Source: Kingdonia uniflora (taxonomy: Eukaryota > Streptophyta > Magnoliopsida > Ranunculales > Circaeasteraceae). From it: a DNA stretch of 64,000 nucleotides. The notes under the pieces are model-generated. The model saw nothing but the letters and a program-made list of their open reading frames with translations. It was not told the DNA's origin and did no database searches. The DNA lies in contig JACGCM010000560.1 of NCBI GenBank assembly GCA_014058105.1, forward strand, positions 2,728,001 to 2,792,000, written 5' to 3'. Position 1 is the stretch's first letter. Each line of letters starts with the position of its first letter. Below are positions 11,311-22,477 of this stretch, piece after piece. The position numbers were made by a program, and so were the translations under genes.

Positions 11311-11604
11311 ATGGTACAGACTCGATCTCAGAGGATTCGTCATGCCGCGGAAGGACGATTGGCTATAAAAATTGTTGAAGTACGGGAGAGGATTTTTAGT
11401 TCGTTTGGTTATGATGCTGAGCTACCAATGAGAGAATGTCAGCTCAAAGGATTAGATGTATGGAGCAGAAAACTTGAGTATGTTCATTATTTTTATGAGG
11501 TATGCTTTCGTGAATTGGTAAGGGATTCGGTAGATCGAGAAAGGTTGGTTGGTTTGATTGCTGAAGTTGAGATCAAATTCGAAGATCTGAGGACCGACAA
11601 ATGA
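11311..11604 (+). CDS. Antisense ORF2 (aORF2) of element A, 97 aa, intact
   Basis: An open frame starting MVQTRSQRIRHAAEGRLAIK lies antisense to gag-pol. The basic N-terminus RTRSxRxRHAxEGRLxIK and the following LRERYF-like segment recur in aORF2 of B (19078-19391) and D (35505-35200), so this is a conserved gene of the element rather than chance. The C-terminal half is rich in Glu, Arg and Leu and probably helical. The function is unknown. In F the related frame starts right after a good 3' splice site, so this may be one exon of a longer gene. Confidence 0.6.
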   Translation: MVQTRSQRIRHAAEGRLAIKIVEVRERIFSSFGYDAELPMRECQLKGLDVWSRKLEYVHYFYEVCFRELVRDSVDRERLVGLIAEVEIKFEDLRTDK

Positions 11605-12130
11605 TGTGACTGGATGACATCGTCCAGTTTAATAAGGATGGGATAGATGTTGTATAAAGTGTTTATCATGAATAATACATTTTTGTTGAATATAGCAGAA
11701 AAGATATAAGTCAATCGGATCCTCTATAGGTGTAAAAATGTTTTGAGGCTGTTTTAGCAAATAATTTGAATAATTTTGAAAATTTGCGTAGTTTAGAAAA
11801 TGACGTCAATTACAATAAGTATGATAAACAAGGACAGAGAAACAAAATGAGGAAATGTAGAAGCTTCTGGTTTTGGTTTGTATGTAAGGAAGCAGGAATC
11901 TGATATCGTTTAGAGTGAGTCATCATGAGTGTGGGAAGGTCAGGAAAAAATATGGAAATAGGAGAGAAAAATATATTAAAAAATGAAGGGAGTTGTAATG
12001 ATAGAAATGTAGTTTTATTGAAAAAGTACAAGACGTCTGACATGGAGGGTGGAAAAGACGTATCGATTCCAAAATTGAGGATGGTTCGTGTGAGGTGCAA
12101 TAAATGCTAGCCGCTTGAGAGAGAAAAGAT
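11605..12130 (+). other. Remnant of antisense ORF3 region in A
   Basis: The stretch between aORF2 and the broken RT is A/G-rich on the + strand. One 61-codon frame (11925-12110, MSVGRSGKNMEIGEKN...) has the Lys/Glu-rich composition of the start of aORF3 in B, but no clear alignment was seen. It is probably what is left of aORF3 after a deletion that also took integrase, RNase H and the tandem-repeat region. Confidence 0.35.
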
Positions 12131-13010
12131 AAATAATGCTTCTTCGTCTTTAATCAAACGTTTTTCAATTTCTGTAAATTTGGAGAGCACACTGTGAAAG
12201 AGACAAAAAATTAGGGGATTTGGTAAGGAGTTATCCTAAGGGGATCAATGGTTGAAGAAGGCAAAAGATACTGAATCTCGTAGGTGGCTATACAGAAGCG
12301 TCGTGAGGGCGGTAATTTTGCCAGTAAGTTTTTGAACGTTTTTTGTTCTTTTTGGAAAATGCATGTCAAGGAGAGTCCAAATTTGATCTGGATTGGCCTC
12401 AATCCCTTTCTTACTGATGAGGTAGCCTAAAAAGTGGCCAGAATGTACCCCGAATTAAGGTTTACCAGGGTTGAGACGCATTCTGTAAGATTAAAGGTTG
12501 TTGAATATAGTATTTAGATATGAGATATGATCGTCTGACTGTAAGCCTTTGCACAAGATATCATCGATGTAGACTTCAACGATTTTCCCTAAGTGTGCTT
12601 TAAACATAGTAGTCATCAATCGTTAATATATGGCACCTGCGTTCTTGATCCCGAAGGGCATGACTTTGTAATAATAAAAACCTCTTTCGGTGATAAAATT
12701 TGTCTTCTCTTAAACCTCTTCCAAAAGGGGAATTTGATTATACCCTGAAGCAACGCCTATCGTAGATAGGAGATCATGGCATGATGTGGAATCAAGGATC
12801 TGATGAATGTTAGGAAGAAGAGGGAAACTGTCCTTTGGAGTATGTTTGTTCAGATCTGTGAAATCTACTCAAACTCGAACCTTTCCATTCTTCTTTGGGA
12901 CAACGACAATGTTGGATATCCAGTCCGGATACTTGGTTTCTCGAATGAATCCTACTTTGATCAATTTTTCGATCTCGATGTTAATTTCATCTCGAAGATG
13001 AGGTGAAAGT
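12130..13010 (-). pseudogene. Reverse transcriptase of A (3' truncated)
   Basis: Reading leftwards from about 13010 the minus strand gives IEKLIKVGFIRETKYPDWIS, VVVPKKNGKVRVCVDFTDLN, GFYYYKVMPFGIKNAGA and VYIDDILCK, the classic Ty3 RT motifs with the D-D pair in YIDD. Several stops interrupt it. It continues into the connection domain (FLGYLISKKGIEANPDQI, then KLTGKITAL) and stops matching near 12300-12130, after which antisense-gene sequence follows. RNase H and integrase are absent. Confidence 0.9.
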
Positions 13011-13294
13011 CGTTGCTAATTCTGCTTGACCGCTGTGGCATTGATATTGATGGCTAACTTGTGATAAGCCATTGCCGGATCGACCCTGGACATTTTAATG
13101 AAAGACCATGCAAAAATGTCTCGATTGAGTTACAAGAACTGAATGAGAACATCTTTTTCATGCTGGACCAGGTTAGCTCTGATGAAAGTATCTCTGCTAG
13201 GTCCATCAATGTTAAAATATTTTGTGGGCTCCTTTATAGGTATTTGATCGTTGAGGTGACCGACTTTCTATAATTGCTATGCGGCCAATCTGTC

Positions 13295-13705
13295 TTAAGT
13301 ATCTAGGATGACGGCGATAGTATTTTTAGAAGCTTGAGAGATTTTCTGACTACCTCTGATCTCGTAAATAAAGTTGTCATGTCTGAATCGGAGTGCTTGA
13401 TGATAGGTGGAAGTGATTGCTTCCATATTGTGTAACCAATAGCGGCCCATAATCCTGAGATAACGAGATTTGGCATTAATGACATAGAAAACAACATCGA
13501 TGGTGGTTGGTCCTACAGTAATAGATAAAATGATCTTGCCTACTTGTTCTTCCCTGGAACCATTGAATCCACTGATGTCGGTGTTGCTCTGACTAACTTG
13601 GTCGGTCAAACCCATCTGGTCGATCGTACTCTGAAAAAGAATTTCAATACCACTACCAGTGTCGATCATCATTGTTTGAATGACATACTTTTTCATCTTG
13701 AGCAT
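13295..13705 (-). pseudogene. Retroviral-type aspartic protease of A
   Basis: A 136-codon open minus-strand frame holds TMMIDTGSGIEILFQSTI, the D-T-G active site, then SGFNGSREEQVGKIILSITV and a C-terminal ILG-like segment LRIMGRYWLHNMEA. Of the three Tat copies that can be compared, this one alone keeps the exact DTG; D has DTSSS and B has DAGSS. It is separated from gag by stops, so it is not made as part of an intact polyprotein. Confidence 0.85.
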
Positions 13706-13963
13706 TATGACTAATACATTATGATGTGGAAACTTGACATGACAAGTATCGCAATCTTCATAGGAGATTCCGAGTTGGTGATTGCTCGACTAGGGAAGAA
13801 GCTTGGCTTCTGTGTCTTGAGGTATAAGATCACAACATTCAGATAGCCTTCTACATTTTAATCTGTTGGAATTGCTGATCTGATTGATTTCAATCATGTT
13901 GCTGAGGTGTATATAGTAGAGATGCTTCTCTTCAGCTCTATCATTGACCTAAACAACTTCGAG

Positions 13964-15550
13964 CTACATCTTATAATTGCCATCTTTGTATGACTTCAGA
14001 TCGGCAATGAATTTTAGCATCCGTCCCTCCTTAAAAATGTATTTGAGCAACCCCCGTAGAGCATAACAATTGTCAATAGTATGAGGATTTACCTTATGAT
14101 ATAGGCAAAATGGTCGATTATTGATGGGCTCTAGTGATTGAGAGACGCGGTAGAGTGGATCCTTCAATAAAAATGGAAAAATTATAGAGATTCGGATGTT
14201 CAGTTTTAGGAGGATGAGTTTGTTCTGTGGACTATTTTTTTGAGGGTATCTAGTGTTCCCCTTGGTGTATTTATGATCTCCTTGTTCCTCCTTGGGTTCC
14301 CTGGTTCGATCTGTAGATGGGATTTTAGTGGAGAGGACGGATTTAGTAGACTTTTGTCGCTCAAACATCATCCTCTCTATGTCGACGTAACCATTGACTT
14401 TGGTGATCATCTCCTCTAATGTCGCAGGATTGTTAAGGAAGAGGTATTCTTTGGCATTACAGTCCAGCCGGAGAGCATTGGTCAAAGCGGTAAGACCTAT
14501 TTTTTGGTCGAGGTTATCCACTTTTCTTGCGAGTTCTAAGAATTTCTTTAAAAAGTCTTTGAGCTTTTCTCCATGTGAATGTTTAAGACCGATAAGAGAA
14601 TACAAGTTCTCCTCTTTGTCTCTGTTATGAGCATATGTCTTGATGAACTGCTTCTGTAGTTGATCAAATGTGTAGCTGGATTCCTCAGGGAGAGAATGGA
14701 ACCATCAGAGTTCCTCCTGTAGACTTATGGCGAACAGATTGCAGAGGATGTAGTTGAGATTGGAGTACAACCCCAATGAATCACGGTACTGCTAAATATG
14801 CTCCTTCGGGTCAGTACCTTTGTATTTACAAATTTTGGGAGTATGGAAACCTTTTGGTATCTCCATATCGAATAGTTCTTTTGGCAATCGTACTTCCTTG
14901 TAACTTCGTGGTATCGCCGGTAGTACCCAGAACTTGTGCCTCGATCAACTCCTTAATCCGTTGGTCCATGTGTTCTTTTATGATAGAATGTCATGCTGGT
15001 TGAATCGCTGGAAATACTGGCTGGGGATGATGAGTTCCTGTACCTTCACTCAAGCGATTTCGTGCTAGAACATGGTGTAGAGGTTGCTGGTAATCCTCTA
15101 GACGGATGGAAATTTGGTGGCCTCGCCTGACTTCTGATTGAACTTCCTCCCCAAATGGATGGAGGGCTGTAGTCCGTGCTGTAGATTCCTAAAAAAGGCT
15201 TTACTGGCAACTCCCTGAGGTCCCAATCATTCCCTTGCTGAAATACGGGAGGTCTCTGGAAGTTGATCGTGACCTCTGGCTGGAGGAGCTTGCTAAGTAT
15301 TTTGTAGAGCCTCGTGGGCAGTTTGTATTATTGCCATCTAGTCTTCATGCCATTTGAGTATTGTCAAACGAGGTTGTCGTTGTGTATCGAGCTCTTTTTC
15401 CCGGAGCTCTCAATCCTTTGTTAACTAAAGTTCGAGTTTGGCACGTTTCTCTATCTCGGCGTAGAGATTCGCTCATAACTCTGTGAGCTGTCCCGGATCC
15501 ACAGAAATTTCGGGCTGAGTTCCTACGGCCGGTCGTCTGGAAGAAACCAT
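13964..15550 (-). pseudogene. gag of element A
   Basis: ATG at 15550 (MVSSRRPAV) begins the gag, broken by a stop after about 25 codons. The best preserved part is a 213-codon frame (14605-13964) with the gag core LKDFLKKFLELARKV and PATLEEMITKVNGYVDIERM. It is followed by a conserved segment with PFCLYHKVNPHTIDNCYALR (a C/H motif in place of a zinc knuckle) and LLKYIFKEGRM. The same chain of motifs is found in B, D and E. Confidence 0.85.
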
Positions 15551-15603
15551 ATTTGAAAGTTGTACCAAAAGCCTACCTTAGGATATCGTGGAAATGCAAT
15601 CTT

Positions 15604-15622
15604 TCCGACAGACGGCGCCAAA
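15604..15622 (-). other. Primer-binding site of A
   Basis: The minus strand reads TTTGGCGCCGTCTGTCGGA next to the 5' LTR, the same motif as in H (TTTGGCGCCGTCTGTGGGAA). Confidence 0.75.
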
Positions 15623-16191
15623 TGTAATGGCCAAATCCCGTGAGCTTGAAACAACTTGGAATTAGCTATCATACCAATGAACCTATAATAATATTCTAAT
15701 GGAAAGTAAGAACTAAAATAGGTGGTTTTAGCGTGGAAAACCTCTGAATAGGCAAAAACTACGACCTCGTATGGAGGATTTTTGTGAAAGTCTCATTATT
15801 GCTTGAGGCAGATATCTTTATTACAAGTGATCTCTAAATATATAAATACTTTGAATCTCGTAAATAAAAAGTTTATATAATTTTTCTGGTCCTTGTCTCT
15901 TTTGGAACTTTTTCTTTATATAGGCCTTCTCCACAGCTCTATATCGTGCTTGAGGACATTTTTCAAATAATATGGTAAGTGGCGGTTGATTGAATAACTG
16001 ACAAGTTCATGGAAGACATGTGTCTTTGACTGGATAATGTTTTCAGGGTTTAGCTCGGTCCACGCTCTTGAGCAGTTCGTGGGGCTGGTTGGAATGTTGA
16101 CTGGAGTGTTAAAAATGTGTGAGCCTGAGATGGAGATAATTCAAACTGGGTGAGCTCGACTTTGAATGAGATCGAGGGATAAGTCCATACA
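15623..16191 (-). repeat. 5' LTR of element A (569 bp)
   Basis: Opens TGTAATGGCC and closes CCATACA on the + strand; pairs with 9167-9735. A TATA-like box for the element (TATATAAA on the minus strand) lies at 15915-15922, inside the short conserved stretch aggcctatataaag. Confidence 0.93.
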
Positions 16192-16196
16192 ATCAT

Positions 16197-16268
16197 TACC
16201 TAGGATGTCGACTCCTCGGACTCATATTTTTCCTTCCTTCGATACTTATGGTTTACAACTGCCATAGT
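16197..16268 (-). pseudogene. 72-bp island of copia C gag between A and B
   Basis: Between elements A and B one small piece of their host remains. On the minus strand it reads MAVVNHKYRRKEKYESEE, a charged stretch typical of copia gag just before the zinc knuckle. It joins in frame with the gag sequence that ends at 55665 on the far side of B (GAT GTA ACT ACT ATG, D-V-T-T-M) once one copy of the target duplication is removed. This shows that A and B both sit in the same copia gag. Confidence 0.85.
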
Positions 16269-16825
16269 TGTAAGAACCTAATTTTGTATATTAAACTTAG
16301 TCACTTGCACCAAAGATAATTAGAGTGCTATTAAGTAATTGCTAACACGAGATTTAGCGTAAAAAACCTTTGAATAGGTTAAAAGCCACAACCTCTCTTA
16401 AGGATTTTAGAAAGAGATATTATTGATGATGGCTAGCTATTACAAAGATTTTTTGGATAGTTATGTGTAGAGTTACTGGATAGAATTATCTGTCCTTAAT
16501 CTGTAATTCTCAGGTCCTATTTATAGGCTATATAATATGACCATTTGATGAACATTATTACTTTTAATAATGAATATTACAATATGATTTTGACAAGTCC
16601 TTGAACTGATTGCGCAATGGTCTGATCCTTCAATTTTGTAACAGTTTCTTCAATGGCTGAGTGCTTGTTGAATCGAGCCGTTAGAATGGAGGTCGAGAAT
16701 AAAAAATAAACTCTTCTTTGTAGCTATTTCATAGTGTGCCATGTGATCGTATGTTGATGAGGTCGAGTAAATATATGGTGGTCAAAGCTGAGGTTTGAGT
16801 TTAAAATTCAGAATAGGCCACTACA
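16269..16825 (-). repeat. 3' LTR of element B (557 bp)
   Basis: Opens TGTAAGAACC, closes CCACTACA. Co-linear with 55114-55659 (shared ataattagagtgct/ataattagaccgct, gatggctagc, tcctatttatagg). Followed inward by the polypurine tract. Confidence 0.92.
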
Positions 16826-16845
16826 ACCGCCCCTTCTCAGCCAAG
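16826..16845 (-). other. Polypurine tract of B
   Basis: The minus strand reads GGCTGAGAAGGGGCGGT just before the 3' LTR. Confidence 0.7.
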
Positions 16846-17157
16846 AGCACGAAAAACATCATGGACGAGTGGTGTTGGTTAAAAATCATCATTAATATTG
16901 TATTCAATACCCGTGGATCATTTCCAATATTCCTTCATGAATATCCGTTGTGGTTGTGGGGTTTCCTAGAACCAATAGCTTTGGTCAAGATTGTTGTATT
17001 GGAATTCATTCTGACATTGGAAATTTAGAACTCAGCATTAATGAAGGTTTGGTATAAATACTGCTGTGGTTTGCAGTGACAGTTGTTTATTCGTTAGGTA
17101 CTTCCTTTATTCCGTATCTTTTGTAAATATTCTTACTTTAATTGTTCTGCTAAAAAG

Positions 17158-17400
17158 ATGGTAACCCCCAGACGCCAATCGTACACGGCTAGGGTTTTTG
17201 CCAAGGTGCAAGAGCTGCGGTTTCGATACTATGGAACCCAGTCCCTTGACCTTCCTACTCCCATTCCGGTGTGTCCCACCTACCATGGCATGATGTATGA
17301 AGAGGTGGAGGAGGCGAATGACGATTATTATCAAATGATCCTCTTTTATTATATGGTGACGTCGGGGGAGGGCGCAGGGATTGGCTGCATCTTCTGGTAG
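17158..17400 (+). pseudogene. aORF1 of element B
   Basis: Antisense to gag-pol. The frame opens MVTPRRQSYTARVF and contains KVQELRFRYYGTQSLDLPTP and YHGMMYEEVEEANDDYYQM. It aligns along its length with D aORF1 (36906-36574: KVEEFYVRYFGIQSLNLPTP, FHGMTYEEVVEVEDDHFQM). It is acidic in the second half. At 80 codons it is shorter than the D copy (110), because a frameshift near 17370 ends it early. The position nearest the 3' LTR is the same in A, B and D. Confidence 0.65.
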
Positions 17401-19077
17401 AGGAAGCGGCTACAACGACGGATGAAGCGGCTGGTGTACTTCCGAGGAGGTCACGCCGGTGCCCTACTGGTGTGTGGATTTTATAAATGTAGAATCATTA
17501 TTCTTTCTTTGTCACTCGGAGGTGGTGGGGGTTACAGAGGAAGAGACGGTGGTGGTGGAGATGAAGATTGGTAGCATGCTTCTAGTCTTTGTCTTCAGGC
17601 TCTGTTATAACCGTTTTCTTTATTTTTCTTGAAGAAGTATTTCAATTTGTAAAGTGATGTAATATAATATGCAGATCAATCTGTAGGAAAGTTATGAAAT
17701 TATCTTGTAAGAAATATTTGAGCTAATGATTTTTTTTGGGTGTCAAATAGGTATTGCGATTCGAACTACAAAATATATTTTTAGCATACGGATGTAACTT
17801 CTTTTTTGATAAAGCGAGCTAAAAAGTGAGGATTTTAATTTGAGCTATTGATGGATTAGATTGTGTGTAATAAAAAGTGGAAATAACGAAAAAGAATTCT
17901 GGAGGTCGAAAATATATTGGAAAACATAATTTTGTATTATGCACGAATTGTCCTATTTAGAGATGTTTAAGTGTGACAGGTACTTGTGTTGAACTAAAAG
18001 AAGGCAATCGAAGTAAACTACAAGATATCAATCTATTGTAGAAGTGATGTGCTGAAACAAAAAATTGAGCTGCAGAAAAATTTGAATGTATTCAAAACAG
18101 TTGAGAGAATGCAGAAGTGAGTTCGAAAAAGAGATGGTCAAAATAAAATGATGTTATTTTTGGAAGATAAACTCAAATAACTTTCGATCATGACCTTAGG
18201 GTTGTTAGTTATGGATGATGGAAATTGATACGTATTAACGCATATACGGAATGAGGGGAAGCTTAAGTTATCGTAATCTGTAGGTATAAATAGTGCTTGA
18301 GATTTGATTGATATTTTTGTAGGCTGTTGAACTGTACGAGGCAAGTATGAGAATGCTTTCGTCGAACTGTTTTTAGAATTTTTGATCTGCCATCTTGGAA
18401 TTATACAATACTGTGTTATACGAACTGTTTGTAGACTTTTCGATATGCCAGCTTAAAATTATACATTTGTATTCAACGCAGTTGTTATTCCTAATATGCA
18501 TACTTCTGTTGACTAGGTCATTAGAGTTCTAATGAACTGTGCCCTGTTAACTTTATATGAGTTAAAGTATGCTGCTGGTAGGCTGTAAGTATCTTTTATT
18601 TGTCAATAAAGGTGTTTTCTTCGTACTGTAATATTCTACGATTGACGGTCTTTTGGAGAAGTGTCTTGAACTGGTTTGAAAAATACTTTGATGTGGTTAG
18701 GCAAAGGATATCTATCCTGTAGTGCCTTGGTTGGAACTATTTCTGGACAAACTTGAACAGTTTTATTATGTGCGAGCTCTATCTTTTCGGATGCGCCATT
18801 TGTACGAAGCACGTTAGGAATAATATCCATGTAGAATATATTTCTTAGGGTGGTAAGCATGAGTTGTCCGAAAATATCCTAAAAATCTACTGATATTCTT
18901 GTTGCTAAAAATTGATTCCCGTAGAATTTATCTTCCCTCAAAATCTGATTGATAGGCAATACTGGTGGTGTACAAAAAGATCTACATGTTGGCCATATAA
19001 GATCTTGATCCTTTGGTATTGTGCATCATATTCTTCTGCAGGAAAAACTTGATTTTGGTTGATTAAAAGTTATCATT
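17401..19077. other. Spacer between aORF1 and aORF2 of B
   Basis: No coding frame is convincing here. It contains two copies of a 57-bp direct repeat (18363 and 18420: cgaactgttt.tagaatttttgat). The same interval in D (35506-36573) is also non-coding. It may hold promoter, leader or intron sequence of the antisense genes. Confidence 0.4.
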
Positions 19078-19391
19078 GTGAGGACACGTTCTCACCGTGC
19101 TCGACATGCAGTGGAAGGTAGGCTAAATATCAAGGTGGCCAAACTTCGTGAGCGGTACTTTCACCTATTGCCATATAATGTTGTGTTACCAGAGTAGTCG
19201 TTGCAGTTGGACGGTTTAGATGATGGAGGTAGGCGTGTAGAGTTTGATTGTTATTTCTGGTATGATGTGCTTTGTGCTTTACTTCAGAATATAGCTCTGC
19301 GAGAAGATGTTATTTAAGAGATCACATTGGATAAGCTGGCTGAAGAGGATGAGAGGGCAGTAGAGGGGGGGGGAGATAATTTCATGTGGTA
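19078..19391 (+). pseudogene. aORF2 of element B
   Basis: Reads VRTRSHRARHAVEGRLNIKV then LRERYFHLLPYNVVLPE, a stop, LQLDGLDDGGRRVEFD. The start codon position is GTG where A and D have ATG, and two in-frame stops are present, so it is dead. The match to D (RKRSQRARHVVEGRFHIKVA, KLGGLDDEGRRE) is close and in the same order relative to aORF1 and aORF3. Confidence 0.65.
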
Positions 19392-19979
19392 AATTGAATC
19401 ACTTGGGCTGCTTTAAATGTAACTATATTTCAATGTAAACTTAAACTTTTATAGATCGAAATGAATAAGTATTCTATTTACAATATTCTGTGTTTACTAT
19501 CTGTTGAATTTTAGCATAAAGTGTAAATTGAATCTGCAACCTAAAAAGTATGAGTAATGCACTTGTTTAGCTACTTATGGGGAAGTTATGATGGATTATA
19601 GCTGACTGATTCCAACAGTTGGGTAGATGATTTCAAATTTTGAATATTTGTTATTTATAGTAATGACGTACAGTGTGGTACAAACTTGATTGAGTGTAAA
19701 AACAAGGTGAGGGATCGTGTAGATTGTCTTAGGAAGGAGGAATTAAATTATTTAATGGTTGAAGTGAGGGATAAACGTAATAACAAGATACATTATCCCA
19801 GAAGTAATGTTGATGCTCTGAGGTAAAAAAACGTGCCTATAGAGGTAGTAGGGGTGACTGACACGTGTCTGAGAGAGCCATTGTCTCGAAAACCGAGGGA
19901 GTGTATACAAACTTGTCTCTCTATTTCTCCTTCATTATCTACAGTTATAGAGAAAAAAAAGTAGTGTAACCAGTATTTC

Positions 19980-22477
19980 GAGCGTAATCCTACAGTAAAA
20001 GCTTCGTCTAGTGAAAGGAATTTGTTGGAAAAGCAGCGTAATCTCTTAATCTCTGTGAGAATTGTTGGTAGATTAAAAGATTGTGGACCCTCCAGTACAG
20101 GTAAGAAAATTGTTAATGCTCTATTACGTTTGAAGTTCATAGTGGTCTGTGTATTTACTATTTTATGAATCACCTTTGTATGTTACTGATTGGGGATGGG
20201 AAATTTTTAGAATGTAGGGGACTAAAAAAGGATTGTTTAATTTCTTGTATTTATGAATATTACAAAAGCTCTGTGTATGGTAGCTATTTTTGTAGAAGAA
20301 GAAGAGGGAAAATTTTAGTTTTTATTGTTGTGGAAAATTTTGAAAACAAATGTTTTTACTATGTAGTAAAGATATAGTAAGTATGGGTGGGTTTTTATCT
20401 GTTGTGTTTGTGGCATATCATGTGATTGTGTAAGTAATGAATCATAGAGACAGTGTAAATAATAAAAAATTGTTTTTACCTGTAGGTCAAATATGCGTTC
20501 TAAAAACTTAAAGCCTAGTAGTAAATTTGTAATTTTGTTTAGTTTGGAAAAAACGTCTTTATCGGGTAGAGAAGACGATTGTAGAGGCATGAAGGAGATT
20601 GTAAATGGTCGGGAAGTGACTGTAGGGATAGTGGTAGAGTTGCCGATTGAAGTGAGTAATATAGTAGAGCAAGATGATGAAATAGGGGCGGAGGATAAGA
20701 TATTTTGCACATACTCGGAAAGAGTAGATATAGGGAAAGAATTTCTGAAATTTAAAAAGAAGTTAACAAGGAAGTGGGGGGATTATGTAATGGAGCAAGG
20801 CCTGTGATTTAGGACCTTTATACCAGAGAAAGAGGAAAATGTACATTATTAAGTGCCCAATCTAGATTTGTAGAAGAGGGAAAAAGGAATTGGGAAAGAT
20901 ATAAAGATTACGTACTTTAATGGGTCGGGTATAGAAGACCCGAATGATGGGTTTCTGTGTTATCTGAACCAAGTGGTATATGGTCTTAGGATTCCCTTGA
21001 TGTATTTTTATAAAGGCATTATGAATGCATTGCAGTACTGCCCTGCATAATTAAATAAGAATGCTTATGAGATGATCAGGGTGTGTGAGGTGTTGAATGG
21101 GAGGTAGAGAGAGAACGGGATGGTGAAGCAATTCATTGTAGCTGACGTACTGAAATATTACAAAATGATGTATGTGCAAGCTCGTAGGATTGGTTACCTG
21201 TTTAGTGATTCATCTAGGGCAAAGTTTTTTTTACTTCGAATCTGCTGGTAGACCGTGGAATGACCATTTTGTATAGGTAAGGGGTAATTGTATGCAGGTT
21301 CCAAATTAACTAGCGCTTGACATGGAACATAAATATTTTAATCTGAGTAAGTAGCGTCTGTTAACTTGACTTAATATCTGCTTGTCTGCGAGCTTCTAAT
21401 GATTTCCTAGATTTTCTCTATCAGATCTTGATCCCAAAGCTGTTCCTTATAAAATGAGCTTATTTAACTGCGTAGTCCGTGAACAGGTTGAGTTGAAACA
21501 AGTGCTCGGGGAGTTGAATATCCGTAGGGATAAAAGAGTGGACTCCAAAGTTCCAAAAGTTCAACGAGCTCACAAAAATTTAGCTATGGTTGGTCAAGAG
21601 GGTACTGAGAAGGTTGTGAACATGGACCTTCATCCTCTATGGGATTTGATTGGTATTCCTCCGCCTCTGCTAGGGGGTTCGGGTGGTCCGCGGAAGATCC
21701 GTAGGGTAAAAAGAACACTGCAAAAATCTTCTCATTCTGTTATAGGCGGTTCAAGGGAAAAAGGGTGACAAGATGGCTCTCTCGAATGCTGCAGGGCAGC
21801 CGACAGTGAGTGAGGTCGTTCCATGGGAGATAGAAAAGACTACTTCATAAAAAAGGAGACATGAGGCCGAAGGTAGTGACCGAACTCGGGCTACAATTTT
21901 GGCCAAGCTGAGGAAAGTACAACAAGACTATTTTACTATGGCTGGAACTAATACGAGGAACCACAAAGTTGTATTTCAAGAGCAGACAACGTAGGTATAC
22001 ATTAATATGCTTTATTTATTACAGTGTGGTCTATATATCCATTAATGACTCCGTTTATGGTATTGGCAGCTCTCTATGCTGGTGAAAGGGGCTACAAATT
22101 TTATTAAGAAGAGAAACCGGGAGTATTTAGATCTTGCACAAAAGTTCAACGCTAAAACAGCTCGGTTGAAGGAGCTCAGGGAGGAGCTCGAGAAGAAGAG
22201 AGAGAGAGAGAGTAAGCAGAAGTGGTGAAGGTTGCTGAGGAGCGGCGTGTGCAAATGTCTAAGCACGAAGAGTCTCGGAGAAAGCTTTAGCGACGGTGAG
22301 GGTTGGTTAAAATAATTTGATCCAATCCTATCGTCACTTTGGGTTAACCAAGGATGATATCACTCTTGGCGTAGAGGGTAGGTACCATGAGATAGCAAGT
22401 TCAAGCTGCTAGCATTGGAGTGGAGCCACCATCTGAGGTAGAGATTGACAAAATAATTAATATCGTTCTATGGTACC
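19980..22477 (+). pseudogene. aORF3 of element B, first half (cut by D)
   Basis: A long antisense gene, apparently spliced. An exon ends SSERNLLEKQ...GPSSTG at a GTAAG donor (20101). The next begins after an acceptor at 20485 and reads MRSKNLKPSSKFV..., VDIGKEFLKFKKKLTRKWG, DPNDGFLCYLNQVVYGL. A 148-bp intron follows (21277-21424), then SLFNCVVREQVELKQVLGEL and KRVDSKVPKVQRAHKN. The last part before 22477 is Glu/Lys/Arg-rich coiled coil. D carries the same exons on its minus strand. A stop after VMEQGL and frameshifts show decay. Element D inserted at 22477; the gene resumes at 37508. Confidence 0.6.

Larger units (their letters stand above)
9167..16191 (-). mobile_element. Ty3/gypsy Tat-type retrotransposon A, 7,025 bp, nested in C
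   Basis: Two 569-bp LTRs (9167-9735 and 15623-16191) flank gag, protease and partial RT on the minus strand. They are bordered by a perfect 5-bp duplication atcat (9162-9166 and 16192-16196). RNase H and integrase are missing, so this copy was non-autonomous or later lost them; the ends were made by a normal integration. Between RT and the 3' LTR it carries two short open frames on the opposite (+) strand, relatives of those in B and D. It sits in the gag of copia element C. Confidence 0.95.

Noticed and set aside
13303..13497. 64-codon minus-strand frame in the protease region of A
   Set aside because: Shadow of the true protease frame at 13295-13705.
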